Shown: in pieces, positions 13,706 through 18,815 of the stretch
Numbering within the stretch: position 1 is the stretch's first letter
Layout of the letters: each line of letters starts with the position of its first letter
Source: Treponema sp.
GTDB lineage: Bacteria; Spirochaetota; Spirochaetia; Treponematales; Treponemataceae
Assembly: GCA_017421145.1 (NCBI GenBank)
Contig: JAFOTA010000065.1
Location: 1 to 18,815, forward strand
Direction: 5' to 3'
DNA: 18,815 nucleotides
Made by a program: the position numbers and the translations under genes
Notes under the pieces: model-generated
The model's input: only the letters and a program-made list of their open reading frames with translations
Databases searched by the model: none
Told to the model about the DNA's origin: nothing

Positions 13706-15634
13706 ATGAATAATTATATAATCTACTTTGACATGGCAGCGGTATTCATTGCCATACTCATGCTGGTGATATTCATCGGTAAAAAAGACAAGCACAGGAT
13801 CCACAACAAGGTTTTCCTGATTCTCATACTCGACGAGCTGCTTATGTCCATAGCCGACATGGGAGCCTCGAACCTCATAGCCCGCCTGGAAGCCACATCG
13901 GAACCGTTCCAGACGCTCATAATAATCTGCAACTACTTGTACCATATCCCGCACACGGCCATTCCGGTCATATTCACGCTGTACATATTCATGGTGACGG
14001 GACTCACGAAAAAATACAACAAAAAAATCATTGCGGCAATTTTCATACCCTATCTGATCGTTCTTGCCATGCAGCTTACGAATCCTTTCACCCACATGAT
14101 TTTCTTCAACACGCCTGAAAAAGCATACAACCGCGGTCCGCTCATGATCTTCATGTACATAATGGCCGTGTTCTATGTGATTATATCAACGGAAGTTCTC
14201 ATACATTACAAGGATTCACTGCCGTCAAGACACCTGCGTCCTTTGGTTGCGTTCGTAATCCTCAGCGTCGGGGCAATGGCATTCCAGTTCTTCTTCCCGA
14301 ACGTGCTGATTGAATGCTTCATACAGATTTCGATGACGCTCTATCTTCTGGTGACCATAGAAAACCCGGCGGAGCTGTACAATTCCGACACCAACATATA
14401 CAACAGGCGCGCGTTCCTCATGAACAACATAACCCTCCTGAGAAACAAAGTGCAGTACAAGGTGATCATAATAAAGATCATAAACACGGAATACTACATG
14501 ACCACCCTGGGATACTCGGCGATGAATGAAATATTGAACGACAACGCCCAGTGGCTCCACAGGATTACTGACGATGATTCGGTATATGACTGCAGCAACG
14601 GCATTTTTGCGCTTATCCTCGACGAAAGGATGTCCAAACGCACCCAGCAGCTCCTGAAATACATAGAAAACCGCTTCTCAACCGATTTCATGCACAAAAA
14701 CAGGGTTCTGACGCTTAAAACCCAGATAAGCATAATCGACGTTCCGGAAGACGTTTCATCCATAGACGGAATCATCACGATGCTTGACTCACCGGGAGCA
14801 AAGGACGAATCAAGGGTTCTCTTCCTCCAGAAAGAACAGCTCAACTTCATACAACGCCGCCGTGCAATAGAAAAAGCGATCGACAGGGCATTGGAAACAA
14901 ACTCGTTCAAAGTATATTTCCAGCCGATATGGGACGTAAAGGCAAACAAAATCCACTCCGCAGAAGCTCTCATCCGCCTTATCGACGATGACCTGGGATA
15001 CATTTCCCCGGAAGAATTCATCCCTGTTGCAGAAAAAAACGGACGCATCATACAGATAGGACAGTTCGTGTTCGAAGAAGTATGCCGCATGTTCACCATG
15101 CACCAGCTTGAATCGATCGGACTGAACATGCTCGAAATCAACTTGTCCACGGTACAGTGCATGCACAGAAGCCTCCCGCAGATTTTCAAAAACACGCTCG
15201 GCCACTACTCGCTTCCGCCGATTGCAATAAATCTGGAAATTACGGAAAGCGCCGCAATCAACAGCCAGGAAGATTTCCTGAAGACGATCAATGAGCTTCA
15301 TGACATGGGCTTCTCCTTCTCTCTCGATGATTATGGTACGGGCTACTCAAACGCAACGTACATCCTGAGCATGGACTTCGACATAATAAAGATAGACAAG
15401 TACATACTCTGGAAATCCGAAGAAGACGAATGTGCAAGGATAGTTCTTTCAAACACAGTCAAAATGATAAAGGATTTGAAAAAAAAGATTCTTGTAGAAG
15501 GCGTGGAAACCCAATCCCAGCGCGACATGATGGTTGCATTGGGCGTGGACTACTGCCAGGGATTCTATTTCTCAAAGCCGGTTCCGCAGCATGAGTTCGT
15601 GGAATTCTGCCGTGAATTCAACCGCTCGCACTAA
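13706..15634 (+). CDS. Seven-helix membrane protein with degenerate GGDEF and active-looking EAL domain (c-di-GMP phosphodiesterase)
   Basis: The start at 13706 (MNNYIIYFDM) places the first membrane helix as usual, with AGGA 12 bases upstream; an upstream ATG at 13667 is possible. Residues ~5-220 hold about seven membrane helices, like the 7TM sensory region of some kinases and cyclases. Residues ~228-375 are a GGDEF-like domain whose signature reads SNGIF, so cyclase activity is lost; it might still bind GTP. The EAL domain (~390-640) keeps the key residues: the EALIR motif (Glu420), INLS, LEITES, DDYGTGYS (Asp541, Asp542), IKIDK, LVEGVET and QGFYF. It should hydrolyse c-di-GMP to pGpG at the inner face of the membrane, steered by a signal sensed through the 7TM region. 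Its own promoter and a leader hairpin precede it. Confidence 0.88.
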   Translation: MNNYIIYFDMAAVFIAILMLVIFIGKKDKHRIHNKVFLILILDELLMSIADMGASNLIARLEATSEPFQTLIIICNYLYHIPHTAIPVIFTLYIFMVTGLTKKYNKKIIAAIFIPYLIVLAMQLTNPFTHMIFFNTPEKAYNRGPLMIFMYIMAVFYVIISTEVLIHYKDSLPSRHLRPLVAFVILSVGAMAFQFFFPNVLIECFIQISMTLYLLVTIENPAELYNSDTNIYNRRAFLMNNITLLRNKVQYKVIIIKIINTEYYMTTLGYSAMNEILNDNAQWLHRITDDDSVYDCSNGIFALILDERMSKRTQQLLKYIENRFSTDFMHKNRVLTLKTQISIIDVPEDVSSIDGIITMLDSPGAKDESRVLFLQKEQLNFIQRRRAIEKAIDRALETNSFKVYFQPIWDVKANKIHSAEALIRLIDDDLGYISPEEFIPVAEKNGRIIQIGQFVFEEVCRMFTMHQLESIGLNMLEINLSTVQCMHRSLPQIFKNTLGHYSLPPIAINLEITESAAINSQEDFLKTINELHDMGFSFSLDDYGTGYSNATYILSMDFDIIKIDKYILWKSEEDECARIVLSNTVKMIKDLKKKILVEGVETQSQRDMMVALGVDYCQGFYFSKPVPQHEFVEFCREFNRSH

Positions 15635-15673
15635 GGAAATCCTGATCTAACATTCACAAACATTAGGATTTCC
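15635..15673 (+). terminator. Inverted repeat directly after the EAL stop, overlapping the next promoter
   Basis: GGAAATCCTGAT (15635-15646) and ATTAGGATTTCC (15662-15673) pair over 12 positions, one of them G-U, with a 15-base loop. It begins at the first base after the TAA. No U-run follows, so it may be a weak terminator, an mRNA-stabilising end or a protein-binding operator. Confidence 0.45.
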
Positions 15674-15681
15674 AATATAAT
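15653..15681 (+). promoter_or_regulatory. Candidate promoter of the 178-residue protein gene
   Basis: TTCACA (15653-15658) and TATAAT (15676-15681) are separated by 17 bases. The -35 lies in the loop and the 3' arm of the inverted repeat fills most of the spacer. The predicted leader is about 85 bases and contains a second, weaker hairpin (AUGCGGG near 15690 with CCCGGCAU near 15720). Confidence 0.5.
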
Positions 15682-15773
15682 GGAGAAAGATGCGGGATTT
15701 ATGAAATTCACGCCGTAAACCCGGCATTTGATCCGATACAAAAAGTTGACCATAATTTTATTTGGAGATTTAT

Positions 15774-16310
15774 ATGACATTAAAAGAAAAGTACGAAAGA
15801 AGCCTTCAGGATTCAGAGAATTTTATAAACGGCGAAAAAAAGAACGTCACAAGTTCATATAAGAACGGTGTCGTGCTTGCCAATTTTTTTAACAAAGAAC
15901 TTGACTATTCCGACATAAACGTGCACTACAGCTACCCGGTCGAACGCTTCGGAAAAACAGAAGACTGGGATCTGAAAATCCGTTTCCAGCTTAGGAAGAC
16001 AGAAATTGCAAGGAATTCTCCGTTGAACGCAAGCTTCGTTTTCCAGCATCTTTCAGTCCTTGCTGATTCTGAATGGGTAAAAGGAGAACCGACCGACAGC
16101 ATAGCAAAGGAAATCTGCCGCGGAATGAAAGACAACCTTGAGCCTGTCCAGCCAGATCTCAACATCAAGCAGATTACCGTTGAGTGGGCCATCCATGTTC
16201 CAGACTGCACGACTGTTTTCGTCAACCTCCTTTATGCATATCCGAGTGAAGAAGAGCTTGAAGCAAAGATGGAAGCTGAAATGGCGGCTGAAAACAACGA
16301 CAAGGAATAA
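15774..16310 (+). CDS. Conserved-looking protein of unknown function, 178 residues
   Basis: The ATG at 15774 is preceded by GGAG at 7 bases, better than the upstream Met at 15762. The soluble product has no signal peptide or membrane helix. It starts with a charged helix (LKEKYERSLQDSENFINGEKKNVTS), then a mixed alpha/beta part with many Trp, Phe and Tyr residues (VHYSYPVERFG, WDLKIRFQLRK, NASFVFQHLSVL, ITVEWAIHVPDCTTVFVNLLYAYP), and ends in an acidic Glu/Ala tail. Codon use and a good ribosome-binding site support a real gene. I recognise no family and no catalytic motif. It is followed closely by a small lipoprotein gene and probably shares its transcript. Confidence 0.7.
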   Translation: MTLKEKYERSLQDSENFINGEKKNVTSSYKNGVVLANFFNKELDYSDINVHYSYPVERFGKTEDWDLKIRFQLRKTEIARNSPLNASFVFQHLSVLADSEWVKGEPTDSIAKEICRGMKDNLEPVQPDLNIKQITVEWAIHVPDCTTVFVNLLYAYPSEEELEAKMEAEMAAENNDKE

Positions 16311-16325
16311 TCCGGGGATTTGTAT

Positions 16326-16697
16326 TTGAAAAGGAGATTTAAATTCATGGCTTTTGTTTTTTTCGCATTTTTGGCAGGTCTTTTCCCGTCATGCAAAAAA
16401 AGCATCAGCCTTGAAGGAAGATGGGCAAGCGTCACGACAGGCGCAATCTATGAATTCTCAAAAAAAGATTTTATCCTCAGCACTTCCGTTTTGAATTCCG
16501 CAATAATGGTACGCGGCACATACCGAAGCTCAAGCAAAAAGCTCGTGACAAAAGCCGAAGAAATTTCTTTTGATTTCGGCGAGACATGGCAGAAAAACGA
16601 CGGTTCATTGATTTTAAAATCCGAATCAGATTCCGAACTGATTTCCATTGACGAAGGAAAAATTTCACTGGCCGGCGTTGAGTACGTTAAATTTTAA
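16326..16697 (+). CDS. Small lipoprotein, function unknown
   Basis: The TTG at 16326 is chosen as start. It gives a proper signal peptide with a basic front (MKRRFKF), a hydrophobic core (MAFVFFAFLAG) and a lipobox ending in FPSC (Cys23), with GGGG 8 bases upstream. TTG at 16320 and ATG at 16347 are alternatives, but the ATG would lose the basic residues. The mature ~100 residues are beta-rich (LEGRWASVTTGAIYEF, IMVRGTYRSS, ISFDFGETWQ), like small lipocalin-like lipoproteins that begin with a GRW motif. The end overlaps the stop of the opposing DUF523 gene in the bases TTAA. Confidence 0.65.
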   Translation: MKRRFKFMAFVFFAFLAGLFPSCKKSISLEGRWASVTTGAIYEFSKKDFILSTSVLNSAIMVRGTYRSSSKKLVTKAEEISFDFGETWQKNDGSLILKSESDSELISIDEGKISLAGVEYVKF

Positions 16698-17152
16698 AAT
16701 CCCTCACTCTGATTTTCTGATTTTTGAATATTCGATATAAAATCATCCGAATCTGCAATATTGAATCCGTGCTGTTTTAAAAGATTTGCGCAAATCCCCA
16801 TGCCAGGAATTTTTGACCCGGAAAAAGTCCCGTCATAAATTTCGTTGGCTCCGCAGCTCGGGCTTCTTGAGTGGAGGATTATAAGATCTGGTTTTTCCTG
16901 CAATGCAATTTTCAAAACCTCAGCAGCACCTTTTCTAAACTGAGCGTCCACCGAAATCCCGGTTTTGGTACGCACGGTTCCGCCGACGATTTCTGCGCAT
17001 TCTCTCGGTACAGATAGACCGCCTGTCACTTCCGGGCAGATTTTTATCACATCATGATTTTTTACAAAATCAAAAAGCACCTGAGAAAAATTATTCTTAC
17101 CGTTGTACTTGCAGTTTTCGCCGAGCAGACATGCACTGACCATTATTTTCAT
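16694..17152 (-). CDS. DUF523 family protein
   Basis: The 152-residue product has the family pattern: MVSACLLGENCKYNG near the N-terminus, ICPEVTGGLSVPRECAEI in the middle and SRSPSCGANEIYDGTFSG followed by GMGICANLL near the end. The conserved cysteines (8, 14, 39 and the one in SPSCG) suggest metal or thiol chemistry; the biochemical role of DUF523 is not established to my knowledge. It starts 5 bases after the cytidine deaminase stop, so it belongs to the esterase-cdd operon. No ribosome-binding site is obvious in that gap. Confidence 0.85.
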   Translation of the reverse strand: MKIMVSACLLGENCKYNGKNNFSQVLFDFVKNHDVIKICPEVTGGLSVPRECAEIVGGTVRTKTGISVDAQFRKGAAEVLKIALQEKPDLIILHSRSPSCGANEIYDGTFSGSKIPGMGICANLLKQHGFNIADSDDFISNIQKSENQSEGF

Positions 17153-17157
17153 ACTGA

Positions 17158-17580
17158 CTACGCTTTGTTCGCTCCAATTTCATCCTGTGGATTAAAGCTT
17201 TCGGGCAAAAGTTCACCAAGCGTTTTGATTTTAAAGTCATCAGGATTTTTTGCCATTATGATTTTAAAATCCGGCTTGCAGAATTCCGCCATGACCTGCC
17301 TGCACACACCGCATGGAGCACAATAAGATTCTGTTTTTCCGCCCGGTCCACCGACTATCGCTATTGCAGAAAATTTTCTTTCGCCTTCGCTGATTGCCTT
17401 GAAAAAAGCAGTACGCTCCGCACAGTTGCTCGGTCCGAAAGCAGCGTTTTCAATATTGCATCCCGTGTAGATTTTTCCGTCTTCGGTCAAAAGAGCCGCA
17501 CCCACAAAATATCCGGAATAAGGCGCATACGAATAGCTCAGCATGGAAATCGCCTTTTCAATCAGTATTTTTTCTTCCAT
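17158..17580 (-). CDS. cdd: Cytidine deaminase
   Basis: The ATG at 17580 is chosen because AAGGAG lies 7 bases upstream; a GTG two codons earlier is less likely. The 140-residue product has the zinc-dependent deaminase signature, CAERTAFFKAI (Cys53, Glu55) and PCGVCRQV (Cys90, Cys93), with the usual YAPYSGYFVGAALL and GCNIENAAFG substrate motifs. It deaminates cytidine and deoxycytidine to uridine forms in pyrimidine salvage. The length fits the homotetrameric family. The ribosome-binding site overlaps the stop codon of the upstream esterase gene, so translation is coupled. Confidence 0.92.
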   Translation of the reverse strand: MEEKILIEKAISMLSYSYAPYSGYFVGAALLTEDGKIYTGCNIENAAFGPSNCAERTAFFKAISEGERKFSAIAIVGGPGGKTESYCAPCGVCRQVMAEFCKPDFKIIMAKNPDDFKIKTLGELLPESFNPQDEIGANKA

Positions 17581-17591
17581 AAACACGCTCC

Positions 17592-18656
17592 TTAAATTTT
17601 TCCTTCAGATATCAAATCTTTTATTTTTTGCACAATAACTTTTGAGCACCTAAGCTGGGTCGCTTCCGACGGATGGAAATCGCAGCCGAAACCTTCTTCT
17701 TCAGTCTGCGGCACAAAATGAAGGAGTGAAATCCGATTGTCTCCGGTTTCCTTTGTGTATTCTTCCGCAGCCTTTTCAATTTTGCAGAACAGCCTGTTCC
17801 CGCCGAGCATGATTCCCATGGTCAGAAGAAAATATGCACCGGGATTTTTTGCGCGGACATCCTTTAAGAATTTCACGTACTCGGATGAATATTCATTGCG
17901 GCGCTCTTCGTTGTCCAAAGTATAGCTGTCATCGTTCGTACCAAGATTTATTACGACAAGATTCGGGACAAAATCAGAAAAATTCCATGAGCGGTCTTCA
18001 AACATTTTTGAATTCCAGTTGAAGCAGAATTTTTCATAATGCGTTGGAACAAGCTGAATCGTATTTTTGTTCCCGTCGTTTGTCCAGCCGGAAACTATTC
18101 CGAAACCGCTGAAGCTTGTCAAAAGATAATCTGCATCAAGTTCCTTCGCCGAAAGATATGCATACGCTTTTGTTGCATTTTCGGTCTGAGTGGAAAAAGG
18201 CTCTTCCGCACACTTTCCTTCAACGCCGTATCCGCATGTGATGCTGTCACCGATGAATTCGATTTTCAGTTTTTTTTGCGGCGCAGGAGAAATCTTTGCA
18301 TCCGAATCAGTAACTATGCCTTCAATTCCAAGATAAGACTGAGTTCCTTCCGAAAGCTTTAAAAATCTGACGCGGGCTTTTTTAACCTGATTTCCTTCAA
18401 AAACTTTTACGGATTTTGTTTTTGCATCCATGCTCCCGATCAAAAAAGATTTTCCGTCCACAAAAATTTCATACCGCGCCCAGTTCATTTCAGGGCTTCC
18501 GTCCTCTTTTCCGGAAGGATGCGCACACTCATCACCAACCAGATTAAAGGACAGATTTTTTGCTTCTATATCGAATTCAATTCCGCTTGCAGAAAGAATG
18601 AGCCACCTTGTTCCGCCGTCATCGAGCGTTCTTCCCAAAAGCTTTACCGTGGAAGA
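17592..18656 (-). CDS. CE2-type SGNH esterase (acetylxylan esterase-like), N-terminus lost at junction
   Basis: The protein has an N-terminal beta-sandwich (GRTLDDGGTRWLILSASGIEFDI) followed by an SGNH hydrolase domain: FIGDSITCGYG with the nucleophile Ser, SFSGFG, INLGTNDDSY and GFGCDFHPS with the Asp/His pair. This layout is that of carbohydrate esterase family 2, which removes acetyl groups from plant polysaccharides or oligosaccharides. A TTG at 18638 could start it, but the frame continues upstream as SSTVKLL, which fits the family, so the gene was longer and is cut near 18656 by unrelated DNA. No signal peptide is visible, because of the truncation or because the enzyme acts on imported oligosaccharides. 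First visible gene of the esterase-cdd-DUF523 operon. Confidence 0.85.
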   Translation of the reverse strand, partial: SSTVKLLGRTLDDGGTRWLILSASGIEFDIEAKNLSFNLVGDECAHPSGKEDGSPEMNWARYEIFVDGKSFLIGSMDAKTKSVKVFEGNQVKKARVRFLKLSEGTQSYLGIEGIVTDSDAKISPAPQKKLKIEFIGDSITCGYGVEGKCAEEPFSTQTENATKAYAYLSAKELDADYLLTSFSGFGIVSGWTNDGNKNTIQLVPTHYEKFCFNWNSKMFEDRSWNFSDFVPNLVVINLGTNDDSYTLDNEERRNEYSSEYVKFLKDVRAKNPGAYFLLTMGIMLGGNRLFCKIEKAAEEYTKETGDNRISLLHFVPQTEEEGFGCDFHPSEATQLRCSKVIVQKIKDLISEGKI

Positions 18657-18815
18657 CTGGGGAACACCTTCGCGTCCTTCGCGACCCAGACGCCTTCCGC
18701 GGGGTTGTCGTAGAGCTCCGGATCCAGCGTGGGTCCGAGCTGCAGGATGAATTCCTTTATGCCGTCCAGCGCTTCCCAGGGATAATCCTTCCCTTCGAGG
18801 AGCGGCGCGGCGATG
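18657..18815 (-). CDS. Fragment of another protein, probably sugar nucleotidyltransferase with hexapeptide repeats (partial)
   Basis: This end is visibly richer in G and C than everything before it. Read on the minus strand from base 18814 it gives about 52 residues, including LLEGKDYPWEAL, FILQLGPTLDPELY and EGVWVAKDAKVFPS. That is the linker and first turn of a left-handed beta-helix, as in UDP-N-acetylglucosamine pyrophosphorylase-like proteins. The frame meets a stop soon after entering the esterase sequence. The match is from memory of the family and is short. The composition change and the abrupt break suggest a chimeric join. Confidence 0.5.

Noticed and set aside
15700..15717. Five-codon leader peptide (MKFTP) before the 178-residue protein
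   Set aside because: No ribosome-binding site and no regulatory codon content; such short frames are common by chance.
322..18644. HindIII sites (AAGCTT) near both chimeric ends as ligation scars
   Set aside because: The right site lies inside sequence that still fits the esterase, the ValS/GH3 join has none, and other AAGCTT sites occur within the window.
1..18815. CRISPR array, IS element, prophage or toxin-antitoxin module
   Set aside because: No regularly spaced repeats, transposase, integrase or phage genes were found on either strand.

Overview
The window looks like metagenomic DNA from a host-associated spirochaete, most likely a gut or rumen Treponema-like bacterium. This is inferred, not proven. 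It rests on the mix of genes: a LysM envelope protein with a very long acidic part, a STAS anti-sigma antagonist, an NtrC-type AAA+ protein, EAL signalling, a CE2-type esterase and a PurF lookalike common in gut anaerobes. A-rich intergenic DNA and clear sigma70-type promoters fit. No mobile element, CRISPR array, rRNA or tRNA gene was seen.

Both ends look chimeric. Bases 1-100 encode a piece of valyl-tRNA synthetase (+). Bases 104 to about 316 encode the C-terminal end of a GH3 glycosidase (-), fused in frame to a truncated lipoprotein gene. The last ~160 bases are visibly GC-rich and encode part of an unrelated protein, probably a sugar-nucleotidyltransferase with a hexapeptide-repeat domain, joined to the N-terminus of a CE2-type esterase. 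I treat about 317-18656 as the coherent genome segment.

Layout of the coherent part. (1) 317-4065, minus strand: a promoter, then a 1019-residue protein with an Hsp70 substrate-binding-like N-terminus, an acidic repeat region, one membrane helix and a C-terminal LysM domain, then a lipoprotein that may be the helical part of a lytic transglycosylase. (2) 4113-4999, minus: a secreted YD-repeat-like protein with a strong terminator. (3) 5152-9308, minus: a compact operon of ctpA, rsmE, a WecG/TagA-like gene and an AAA+ gene, with a well-formed promoter abutting ctpA. (4) 9362-10079, minus: a STAS plus zinc-ribbon protein with its own promoter and terminator. (5) 10134-12013: an SDR gene (-) divergent from a TrmJ-like tRNA methyltransferase (+) and a small membrane protein with four CxxC pairs. 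(6) 12171-16697, plus: a PurF-like protein with a ruined glutaminase site, a 7TM-EAL c-di-GMP phosphodiesterase, an unknown 178-residue protein and a small lipoprotein. (7) 16694-18656, minus: esterase, cytidine deaminase and DUF523 genes in one operon, tail-to-tail with group 6.

The genes cover cell-envelope upkeep (LysM protein, lipoprotein, CtpA, WecG-like), RNA modification (RsmE, TrmJ), signalling (AAA+, STAS, EAL) and nucleotide metabolism (PurF-like, Cdd). No single defence or biosynthetic system is evident. The points most worth a second look are the Hsp70-like/LysM envelope-spanning protein, the PurF-like enzyme that lacks its glutaminase residues, and the AAA+ activator that lacks both GAFTGA and a DNA-binding domain.
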